Source: UBA3210 sp963653535 (GTDB lineage: Bacteria > Bacillota_I > Bacilli_A > RFN20 > CAG-449). From it: a stretch of DNA of 64,000 nucleotides. This document shows positions 27,501-33,979 of the stretch, one piece after another. The stretch lies in contig CAVJWU010000003.1 in NCBI GenBank assembly GCA_963653535.1, forward strand, positions 28,191-92,190, read 5' to 3'. Each line of letters opens with the position of its first letter. The first letter of the stretch is position 1. Under the pieces are notes generated by a model. That model ran no database searches, had not been told where the DNA came from, and saw only the letters and a list, made by a program, of their open reading frames with translations. Made by a program: the position numbers and the translations under genes.

Positions 27501-29851
27501 AAGTCAGGAACATATTCATTTAATAATTCTTTTATTTCGTCTAAGGATAAATATACTTTACTATTATCATTTAAAGTTAAATACATTTTCTTATCGACAT
27601 AATAGAAACTAATATTACCTGTGATATTTTGATAAGTTATTTCTAATGTACCTTTAACTAATGATTCATCAAGATTAGTTAAATTAGGTTTAACATTAAT
27701 TTCACCATTTAAGTTAACATCATTAAATGTTAAGTTATTAATATTTACGTTATAATATCCATTTTCAATATAAGAAAGAAGTTCGTTAATTAAGGTGTTA
27801 AGATCTAAACTTTCTTCATAAGTCACTTCAATAAGATCATCTTCATAAGGAAGTAAAGAAATGCTTAATGAATCATTGTAAGTAAGAAGTAAATTTTCAT
27901 TATATGATAATTTAATCGTTCCATTAAGAAGATTAATTTTTAATGAATCTAAATTAAATTCAATATAGTCTTCATAGAAATCTAGATTATCAATAACATT
28001 AAATAAAGTATTAAATATTTGATTAATCTCTATATTAGGAAGTTTGTTATCAAAAGTAACAAAACGATTTAAAATATTAATTAATTCTTCATAACTAATA
28101 TTAGTGACTAATGAATCACCAATTTTAAGATATAATTTTTCTTTATTTCCATCGATAACTACAGGAATATCAGTATTATTAATATTTATCTTTAAATCAA
28201 ATTTATATAGAGGATCATCTTTATCTTTTAAACTAACGTAATATGAACCATTTATTTTTAAAGGTAACTTAGTTTCATTAATTAAAAATTCTTTTTCAAA
28301 ATTAATTTCTCCATAAAAAGCTTTTTTCTCAACAATATCTTTTACTTTAGTTACAATTGGAGAAATATTAGTTATCTCTTTTACTGATGAAGGAATTTCT
28401 TTAAAAGTTAAAGTACTTTCATTAACCACATCAAAATCTGCTGTTAAGGTATATGATTCATAAATTAGATTAGCATCTAAACCGATAATTGATATTGAAT
28501 CATTATCTTCATATAAATGTAATACTATTTTAGACTCATCACTAAACGGAATGTTAATATCAACAAATTTTTCTTCTTTAGAAACATTCATCGATGAAAC
28601 TATTTTTGATACAAATGGATTTTCCATTAAAGCCATTAAAGTATCACTAGAAAAGAGATTTTCATTTCCAGAAACTAGATAAATAACTTTATCTAATTCA
28701 TCTTTAGTAACTAAATATGATGAACTATTAGTTATAACATAAGCTTTAGAATCTAAATAAATAATATCTAAAGCATCATTAATACTTACGTAATATGAAG
28801 ATGAACTTAAATCTAATTTAATCTTAAAATTTAATTCTTCATCATTTACATTAATCTTCCCCTTAAATGCAAGATTATTAAATTTAGAAAGATCATCTCC
28901 TAAAGATGATAAATAATCCATCGCAGTTTTTTCTTTTTCAATTTCACCAGTTTCTTGACCAAAATAAGGAGAAAAATATTCTTTTTCAGGACAATCAATA
29001 TTTGAAGTATAATAAGTATATGTTTCATTAAAAACGCCTGAACAATTTAATCCTCCAAGAATTGGAGTAGTATAGACTTCATTAATGGTTGACTTTTTAA
29101 TTTCATAATCGTTATTAATCGCAATATTAAAATGAATGTCACTAAAAATTGGATAAGAAGATGATCCAGCCATATAACTAACTTCTCTAACGTATGCCGC
29201 GGAAGCTGAGGTAGGATCTAATGTAAAAGTAAAATAATATAATCCGTCTTCTTTTTGTCCTTCGTAAACGCCGTTAAGAAAAGAAACATCGTTAATCGCA
29301 TAATTAAAAATATCTCTATTAGTATGGCCATATCGATTCATGTAATCTTTTTTAGATAAAGCTTCTACTCTAGAAGAAGAATAATCTGCCCCATCAATAG
29401 TTGGATTAGAGCCTTCTCTAACTAAATATGAATTTGAATTAGTATATCTTTGTTCACTCTTTTTGACAAATGTAGAAATAGTATTAGTTTGAAAGAAAGT
29501 ATCATTTTCATTAATAATTCTTCTTGTAGATACTTCTTGATTATAAGGTATCCCTGCAACAGATGCTTCAACATTGCCTAATGAAGAAGTTACAATATAT
29601 TTACTTTCTTTTGCAAATTTTGTCGTAGTCGCGAATAAAATATTTTTATAATTATTAGAAGAATCTTCACTCAAAAACTCGTTTACCTTTTTATCAGGTA
29701 AACTAATGTATTTATTAAGTAAGCTTTCATCTTCAATATCAACCGCGGAAGAAGTTCCTCCTCCATTGCTATTAACAATTTTTAATGTTACAGCCCCGCT
29801 GGCAGTTGATAGAAGAAGAGCCGCGCCGATAATTACAAATCTTTTCTTCAT
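21566..29851 (-). CDS. Giant exported repeat protein, 2761 residues
   Basis: The N-terminus is a signal sequence or signal anchor (MKKRF, then a hydrophobic run to about residue 23, ASGA before the mature part). There is no lipobox cysteine, LPxTG motif or C-terminal membrane helix. The chain is rich in Ser, Asn, Leu, Ile and Asp, with long alternating patterns of beta strands. A recurring element, 'K-x-Y-L-x(5-8)-x-Y-x-I-S-x-D/E-E-L', appears many times (KMYLTLNDNSKVYLSLDEI, KLYLKIGDSLVTNISYEEL), suggesting many copies of a ~200-residue module similar in look to half-barrel lipid-binding domains (weak inference). A 637-residue unit is duplicated almost exactly at residues ~689-1318 and ~1326-1955. 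No known family or enzyme motif recognised; probably a cell-surface protein. Stop TAG, strong terminator after it. Confidence 0.8.
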   Translation of the reverse strand: MKKRFVIIGAALLLSTASGAVTLKIVNSNGGGTSSAVDIEDESLLNKYISLPDKKVNEFLSEDSSNNYKNILFATTTKFAKESKYIVTSSLGNVEASVAGIPYNQEVSTRRIINENDTFFQTNTISTFVKKSEQRYTNSNSYLVREGSNPTIDGADYSSSRVEALSKKDYMNRYGHTNRDIFNYAINDVSFLNGVYEGQKEDGLYYFTFTLDPTSASAAYVREVSYMAGSSSYPIFSDIHFNIAINNDYEIKKSTINEVYTTPILGGLNCSGVFNETYTYYTSNIDCPEKEYFSPYFGQETGEIEKEKTAMDYLSSLGDDLSKFNNLAFKGKINVNDEELNFKIKLDLSSSSYYVSINDALDIIYLDSKAYVITNSSSYLVTKDELDKVIYLVSGNENLFSSDTLMALMENPFVSKIVSSMNVSKEEKFVDINIPFSDESKIVLHLYEDNDSISIIGLDANLIYESYTLTADFDVVNESTLTFKEIPSSVKEITNISPIVTKVKDIVEKKAFYGEINFEKEFLINETKLPLKINGSYYVSLKDKDDPLYKFDLKININNTDIPVVIDGNKEKLYLKIGDSLVTNISYEELINILNRFVTFDNKLPNIEINQIFNTLFNVIDNLDFYEDYIEFNLDSLKINLLNGTIKLSYNENLLLTYNDSLSISLLPYEDDLIEVTYEESLDLNTLINELLSYIENGYYNVNINNLTFNDVNLNGEINVKPNLTNLDESLVKGTLEITYQNITGNISFYYVDKKMYLTLNDNSKVYLSLDEIKELLNEYVPDFNLSDINLSNINILSIINSIKTSGNEIKLDLNDVTSSKFNYELVISLARHNIKLVSLDTLNEDIILKQGETFSTSINESEYVNLKPVISSLNKVYSLVSKQDLSTYFSLDCLYNSSTYRIEGELSYKKIDDNFIFFLEITSPLGIKISYLNETFYLDIESSHIKFNKASLKHVLSEIKDVYSLDEETISLILNILDNGLDIISSLNVDPSSLVLNINNLFNGIYFSDEDIIIDLNLTQFVNDISSLKINISSRNSSLEEITLNDILLNKVSLKNITLNNLSSSKEISVNNEDSYLDLSSLSNLSSIKEIKDLISNKVYSLELHETSFEGGSVQGNISYLDLSKLDLSVLNTEVIRIEDIINDISLSGEFILKIDNLNEPIRLKVNLNNGIIQVKLLDNNYSLVIGGTYSELVDILDNVKTTLGTTLSNLIKDLDLSKIVLPLEIESTLSEISIETIITYLKEISLNDIIKYFDVSNVGKIDLRLNLSSLNSKLNEVNILYYNSSLDVNISSLTSLTLSSRTKVNDFDNEFGEVTTLSLINLTNELLSYIENGYLNVNINNLTFNDLNLNGEINVKPNLTNLDESLVKGTLEITYQNITGNISFYYVDKKMYLTLNDNSKVYLSLDEIKELLNEYVPDFNLSDINLSNINILSIINSIKTSGNEIKLDLNDVTSSKFNYELVISLARHNIKLVSLDTLNEDIILKQGETFSTSINESEYVNLKPVISSLNKVYSLVSKQDLSTYFSLDCLYNSSTYRIEGELSYKKIDDNFIFFLEITSPLGIKISYLNETFYLDIESSHIKFNKASLKHVLSEIKDVYSLDEETISLILNILDNGLDIISSLNVDPSSLVLNINNLFNGIYFSDEDIIIDLNLTQFVNDISSLKINISSRNSSLEEITLNDILLNKVSLKNITLNNLSSSKEISVNNEDSYLDLSSLSNLSSIKEIKDLISNKVYSLELHETSFEGGSVQGNISYLDLSKLDLSVLNTEVIRIEDIINDISLSGEFILKIDNLNEPIRLKVNLNNGIIQVKLLDNNYSLVIGGTYSELVDILDNVKTTLGTTLSNLIKDLDLSKIVLPLEIESTLSEISIETIITYLKEISLNDIIKYFDVSNVGKIDLRLNLSSLNSKLNEVNILYYNSSLDVNISSLTSLTLSSRTKVNDFDNEFGEVTTCSFENITDLVSSLSTLLETRKFDGYIKLDNLAFNLNVKDVVSLLGLNISSEDTIRMISNISIYYQIDFSNALDFYLDIAFDIKNVPSDSSKGGNISFNTEHLIITKVNKDIYFKLSNIVSCLTYEEWLEVIKYLEDSLSLDFNINYSNVNEIIDELSNGLDSFISYIISKKENNSSSNITSYIDVNKIITSLNYVSLNNNESEISFVLSLQEIASKYSINFVDLSSIDVNLNTKEGKITLNSDFELNLFYKNNYSSLINEIEASNYVTCSSLMSVIDQIVSLKNTFKQNKFVISTSSSTSSNYVSKDNKKLFDYSGKIILSLEEEIKFNINNVTLNAYQYDNDNNVTTSTHNFSLAYLPTYTKNGEVINKDSLFINYGPNLKGYLSRSEFASLAQYGCDLMGINSSVIKALLTNLGSAESLDTNVLNSITDGTKLPNININLDNLFDSYIISQNDSGSEFEINLNAKDIYASLYGEDFNKDNESENKNIVSLKVCSSKDKSLISKVKLENMYSSSCEVFNIDLDISNTFSEEETSLLNIVDVTNDNNELGKYYYLGNIPTLLKAFVNTANLRKYHVSGSLSMNLGKWNLQNITYDIKIVLDENNKPYIEVTFNANYFFLVMDGGQSKLLYSPTEEKVYLRNNKSKKNRVYTFVESDSNYIGNKENIAEIINIILGSKSTISGTIESSVSNTNPNVDINTILKNYSYNYDESTLTGLTNVTLDGSQLMSSLSNLNVHLTNQEVDMQIDENNVKHGDYLTSFTFDTSMSVITLSGNGTFNNINETTSNITVDLDLISKAVNNSSTWSF
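23988..25877 (-). repeat. Distal copy of the 1.9 kb in-frame tandem duplication
   Basis: About 1890 bp that recur at an offset of exactly 1911 bp (637 codons) in 25899-27788. Reading the two side by side I saw only three base differences, all near the upstream end: 25807 (G versus C) and an adjacent AT/TA pair near 25847. These change one Val to Leu and one Tyr to Leu. The reading frame is kept across both copies. Confidence 0.95.
25899..27788 (-). repeat. Proximal copy of the 1.9 kb in-frame tandem duplication
   Basis: Partner of 23988-25877. The two copies are separated by 21 bp, where the sequence differs from what lies beyond either copy. The near identity, including silent positions, indicates a recent duplication or ongoing gene conversion. 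Confidence 0.95.
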
Positions 29852-29870
29852 ATACTAACTTTCTAAAGGT

Positions 29871-29902
29871 CAAAAAAAACCTTTAATATTATATATTAAA
29901 GG
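29871..29902 (-). terminator. Strong terminator between the YhaN-like gene and the giant gene
   Basis: Minus strand CCTTTAATAT and ATATTAAAGG pair perfectly over 10 bp with a 3-base loop, followed by eight T. It ends only 20 bases before the start codon of the giant gene. The 105 bases between it and the upstream stop (29903-30007) contain no promoter I would defend. Confidence 0.9.
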
Positions 29903-30007
29903 AATTTAAAAATATATAAAATGATTGATTTTATCCTAAATTTGTGATACATGAATTATCATTCATAATTTAAAATCGTAAATATAGTAAAATTTTTATA
30001 AAATAAA

Positions 30008-32710
30008 TTAAGCAATTTTTCTAGTTTCATGACAAGTAAAATAAATAATTTGCCAAGAAGAAGATAGTTCTTTTATAACTTCGATTGCTTTCGATACTTT
30101 ATCTTTATCTAACGATTCAAAAGGATCATCAAGAATAATGACTGAATCATGATCTTTATATAATGAATCTAAGACTGCAAAACGTAAACAAAGCATCATA
30201 ATTGTTCTTTCGCCTTCTGATAAATCTCTTGAATCTCTTAATGCACCTTTTACTTCATATTGAATTTCATAATCATAATTCATCGTAACGTTTGAAGAAA
30301 TCTTTTCATATATCTTACTTGCATAATTAATAAATGAATCTTTAATTGGTGAAATGAATTTTCTTTCCATATCAGAACTAGCTTCTAATAAACTTTTTAG
30401 GGCAATTTCTGCGATTTTCACCTTTTGTTCATAATTAGAAATTAATTTATTATTAAGTTCAATTTCTTCTTCTAGCCTATCTTTTTGACTAATTCGCGCT
30501 TCAATTTCATTAATATGATCATCTAAAATATTTAATTCAGCATTCTTCTTAATAAGTAAGGCATTTAATTCTTTTTCTTTTTCACTAACATCTACTTCAA
30601 TAAAATCTTCTAAAGAGTTTTCTTTAATATAATCATTTTTCTTTTTAGTTAAAGTATTAATTTCAAGTAAAGAAGTATTATATTTTTCCGAATCTAAAAT
30701 AACATTTTTAGTTGTTAAACTAATATCAATACCTTCACTAATTCCATGAAGACTTAAAATGTTATTAATCTTATTTTTAAAGTCCGAAATAACTTTTTCT
30801 GCACCTAATTTATTAAGATAAATAGGATGTTTAACTTTATAAAAATCTAAATCAGATTTTAAAGTTTCTAATGTAGAAGAAAAATTTTCATTTAAAACTA
30901 AACCATATTTATCTAAAATTGATTGAATCAATTCCATTAATTCAGTTTGTTTCTTATTAATTTTATCAATAATTTCTTCGTTTCTTTTTTTATCCTCGTT
31001 ATATTTATTATATTTTAATAAATCATTTTTATATTGACTATATGCTTCAGAAATATCTAAATTTAAGTAACCTAAATAAGCAAAATAGTTAAGTAAATAT
31101 TTTTCCTTTTCAATAACTAATTCATTCAAGTTTTTAGTTTTTTCTTCATTATTAACTTTATCTAGTTCATCATTAGAAATTTGTTCTTCTAATTCCGACA
31201 TCTTTCCTTCATAAGTACCAAATTCAATTTGATATTTATTAAAGAAAACATCTAATTCATTCTTAATTTCATTAATTCGCTTTTCAAGATTATTCTTTTC
31301 TAAAATGAATTCCTTTTTTTTTTTATTCAAGAAAATAAAATATATACCAAAAGTAAATATTATTAAAAGAAATCTAATAATAAAAGAAGGCTCAATGTTA
31401 GAAGAATTTAAATTAGTTAACTTTGAAGAATAATCATTTAACTTTTGTATTTCTACTTTCATATATTCAATCACGTTACGAGAAGGAAAATCTTTAGTTT
31501 TGTAACTAATTCTAGTATCTTGCGTTAATAAAGTATTATATTCAAAGATTTTTTTATTTAAAATTTCTTCATTAATAATTTCTTTGCCTTCAAATTTATT
31601 TTTTAAAGAAGAAAATTCATTTTCATCAATTTCTATAATTGAAGAAGTATCAATCGAAGTAAGCTTATTATAATTTAAAAATAAAACATTATAATCATTT
31701 TCTGAAATTAAATTATTTTCTAAATTATTTAGTTTATTTATTTCTGAAGGTGTTAAAACATAACCTAAAGCAATATTATTTTCTTTATTATATTCATTTA
31801 AATATGAATCAAGTAATTTAATTTCTTCTTGAGTGAATAAATTATTTTGATATTTTTGATTTAGATATAAAATATTTTCTTCTTCTTTTTTTATATCTTC
31901 ATCATAAGTTTTTAAAGCACTTAGTTTTCCTTTATTAACATTTAATAAAGCTAAATTATTTTGTTCTAATTGTATTTTATTTATTTCTGCTTTTTTTTCA
32001 TTTCTCTCTACGTAAAGTTCATCTAAAGAACTATCTAATTTATCAATTTCTTTTATTTTGTTTATATTTTCTTTGTTACATTTATTTAAATAACTAATTT
32101 GATATTTATAAGCTTTTTCATTTCTTCTTGCAGTCGGAGCTTTTTCTCTTAAATCATCATTTATAAGTTTAAGCGTTTCTTCTAATGAATGTTCTTTATC
32201 TTTATTTAAAACGATATTACCTAACTTCATCTTTAAAGATTCGCTTGTTGAAAAGTCTAAATCATTAGAAGAAATAAAATTAACTTTAGTAAAAGTATTT
32301 ACATCAAATCCTAATATTAATTCACCTAATAAAGATGAATTTTCTCCTTGTAAAGAAGAAATTTCTCGTCCTTTAAAACTAGATAAAGGATTGCCGTTTT
32401 CATCATAAATTTTTAAAGTATCTTTTGAGGGTGAATCAAAAAAAGTTCTTTCGATTCGATAGACTTTACCTTCAAAAGAAATGACAATACTTCCTCCATA
32501 AGTTCCACCAGAATAAGGTTTATAATGCTTACGTTCATATGAAATAGATTTAGATTTTTCTAAAGAATATAACATCGCTTTTATAAATTGGGCGAGGGTC
32601 GTTTTACCTTCACCATTATTAATGCAAAATGGATTTAATGAGGAAGAAAAATTAAACTCTTTATCAGAATAACATCCAAAGTTATTAATATTACATTTAA
32701 TAATACGCAT
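30008..32710 (-). CDS. YhaN-like SMC-type ATPase (SbcC/Rad50 relative) with a membrane segment
   Basis: 900 residues. The Walker A site is near residue 33 (GEGKTTLAQFIKA). Two long coiled-coil arms flank a hydrophobic segment at about 443-462 (FIIRFLLIIFTFGIYFIFL) where SbcC proteins have a zinc hook; no CxxC hook is present. The C-terminal ATPase half has the signature DLSEGERTIMM and Walker B VIILDDPFESLD. This matches Bacillus YhaN rather than classical SbcC. It pairs with the nuclease-like YhaO homologue, whose stop overlaps this start (TAATG). A role in DNA end processing at the membrane is an inference from the family. Strong terminator downstream. Confidence 0.8.
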   Translation of the reverse strand: MRIIKCNINNFGCYSDKEFNFSSSLNPFCINNGEGKTTLAQFIKAMLYSLEKSKSISYERKHYKPYSGGTYGGSIVISFEGKVYRIERTFFDSPSKDTLKIYDENGNPLSSFKGREISSLQGENSSLLGELILGFDVNTFTKVNFISSNDLDFSTSESLKMKLGNIVLNKDKEHSLEETLKLINDDLREKAPTARRNEKAYKYQISYLNKCNKENINKIKEIDKLDSSLDELYVERNEKKAEINKIQLEQNNLALLNVNKGKLSALKTYDEDIKKEEENILYLNQKYQNNLFTQEEIKLLDSYLNEYNKENNIALGYVLTPSEINKLNNLENNLISENDYNVLFLNYNKLTSIDTSSIIEIDENEFSSLKNKFEGKEIINEEILNKKIFEYNTLLTQDTRISYKTKDFPSRNVIEYMKVEIQKLNDYSSKLTNLNSSNIEPSFIIRFLLIIFTFGIYFIFLNKKKKEFILEKNNLEKRINEIKNELDVFFNKYQIEFGTYEGKMSELEEQISNDELDKVNNEEKTKNLNELVIEKEKYLLNYFAYLGYLNLDISEAYSQYKNDLLKYNKYNEDKKRNEEIIDKINKKQTELMELIQSILDKYGLVLNENFSSTLETLKSDLDFYKVKHPIYLNKLGAEKVISDFKNKINNILSLHGISEGIDISLTTKNVILDSEKYNTSLLEINTLTKKKNDYIKENSLEDFIEVDVSEKEKELNALLIKKNAELNILDDHINEIEARISQKDRLEEEIELNNKLISNYEQKVKIAEIALKSLLEASSDMERKFISPIKDSFINYASKIYEKISSNVTMNYDYEIQYEVKGALRDSRDLSEGERTIMMLCLRFAVLDSLYKDHDSVIILDDPFESLDKDKVSKAIEVIKELSSSWQIIYFTCHETRKIA

Positions 32711-33744
32711 TAACCTTCCTCCTTCATTAGCTTAGATAAGCCATAATTAATTACTAGTTCTCTAGTTTCTTCATCGAGATTTTTATTTTCTAATACTTTA
32801 TTTATAAACATGTTTCTCAATGAATTTTCTTCAGTATTAGTTTCATAAGTTAGCTTTAATTTCGCATTGTTTTTTATTTCTAAATACTTTCTTTTATCGT
32901 TAAAAGTAGCTTTAAATTCATCTACATCAATTTCAAAATTAGACTTACCAGAAAATTTAATTTCGGTAATTTTATTTAAATTAGTTTCGATAAGACTATC
33001 ACTTATTTTACTTTTTAATTCAGCTTCATTTTGATTATTTACATTAAGTTCAATAATTTCAAATTCATAACTAGGCACTTCAATAAAAGAAGTTGTTTTT
33101 AATGTCGTATCAAGCACAACAAAGCCTTTTTTACCTACTTCATCAAATCCTCTTCCTAAAACAGAACCAGGATAAACATATTTACTTAATGAAGATTGAC
33201 CTTCACTTCTTTTATGAATATGACCTAAAGCAAAATAAGAAATATTCTTATCATCTAATTTTTTTAAGTTAATATAATTCCGATCATTAGAATTAAAAAT
33301 ATCACCATGAAGCATCATAATATTAAATTTATCTTTAGTAAAAGAAGGATAATTATATAAAGAAGAATTGTCGTCTTGTAATTCATAACCAATTATTCTT
33401 ACATCATCTTTAGAATAAGTTTCTACTCCATTAAAAGTATGTAAATTAGGATAATTTTCATTATATTTAGATGAACAATCATGATTTCCTTTAATGTAAT
33501 AAAAATCAATCTGAGAATTTAAAGAAATTAAATCATAAAAATATTTTTTATCTTTAATTAAGACAGCATTCTTATCGAAAATATCTCCACACATTAATAT
33601 AGTATTAATATTGTTATCTTTTGCATAATTGATAATGAATCTAAAAGCATTTCTTAATTTAGAATCAAGTTCTTCTTTTAAAGTAGATGGTAAACGATCA
33701 AATTTTGATCCAATATGTAAATCCGCGAAATGTATTATTTTCAT
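32710..33744 (-). CDS. YhaO/SbcD-like metallophosphoesterase (DNA nuclease subunit)
   Basis: 344 residues. All metallophosphatase motifs are present in order: HFADLHIG (D-x-H), CGDIFDK, GNHD, LHGDIF and GHIHKRS. A C-terminal ~120-residue cap domain follows. The family (SbcD/Mre11/YhaO) cuts DNA ends with Mn2+ and works with an SMC-like ATPase, here the next gene. The ATG has GGAGGTG at a spacing of 7. Upstream lies a 38-residue ORF on the same transcript. Confidence 0.88.
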   Translation of the reverse strand: MKIIHFADLHIGSKFDRLPSTLKEELDSKLRNAFRFIINYAKDNNINTILMCGDIFDKNAVLIKDKKYFYDLISLNSQIDFYYIKGNHDCSSKYNENYPNLHTFNGVETYSKDDVRIIGYELQDDNSSLYNYPSFTKDKFNIMMLHGDIFNSNDRNYINLKKLDDKNISYFALGHIHKRSEGQSSLSKYVYPGSVLGRGFDEVGKKGFVVLDTTLKTTSFIEVPSYEFEIIELNVNNQNEAELKSKISDSLIETNLNKITEIKFSGKSNFEIDVDEFKATFNDKRKYLEIKNNAKLKLTYETNTEENSLRNMFINKVLENKNLDEETRELVINYGLSKLMKEEG

Positions 33745-33762
33745 ATATTCACCTCCAAAAAA

Positions 33763-33879
33763 TTATTTAATTGTCATAATAATATTTTTAAAGAACGTTA
33801 TTTTTTTATCTTGAAATTTCTTTAGATTATCAATCGATTCTAAATCAAAATCTACAGCATAAATAAATTCTTTAGCCAT
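33763..33879 (-). CDS. Small ORF (38 residues) leading the YhaO-YhaN operon
   Basis: An ATG at 33879 with GAGGT 6 bases upstream opens a 38-codon frame ending in TAA, 19 bases ahead of the YhaO-like start. It begins MAKEFIYAVDFDLESIDNL and ends in a short hydrophobic/lysine stretch. No family recognised. The good ribosome site and its place between promoter and operon suggest it is translated, either as a small protein or as a leader that tunes the next genes. Confidence 0.45.
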   Translation of the reverse strand: MAKEFIYAVDFDLESIDNLKKFQDKKITFFKNIIMTIK

Positions 33880-33906
33880 ATTTTTACCTCGATAGTTATC
33901 TTTAAT

Positions 33907-33912
33907 ATTATA
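33907..33912 (-). promoter_or_regulatory. -10 element of the small ORF / YhaO / YhaN operon
   Basis: Minus strand TATAAT, 28 bases before the ATG at 33879. The -35 position falls in the T-tract of the preceding terminator (TTTTTG at 16 bases) and is weak. Confidence 0.4.
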
Positions 33913-33921
33913 TCATCTTTT

Positions 33922-33962
33922 TATAAAACAAAAAGAGGACAAATATTACTTTAAATCCTCTT
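33922..33962 (-). terminator. Terminator after the pectin methylesterase gene
   Basis: Minus strand AAGAGGA and TCCTCTT form a 7-bp stem with a 16-base loop, followed by TTTGTTTT. Confidence 0.7.
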
Positions 33963-33979
33963 ATTGTTTAAATATCTAA

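Noticed and set aside
21566..29851. CRISPR-like short repeats
   Set aside because: Frequent short A+T motifs come from Leu/Asn/Ser codon bias; there is no regular repeat-spacer spacing. The real repeat is the 1911-bp duplication.
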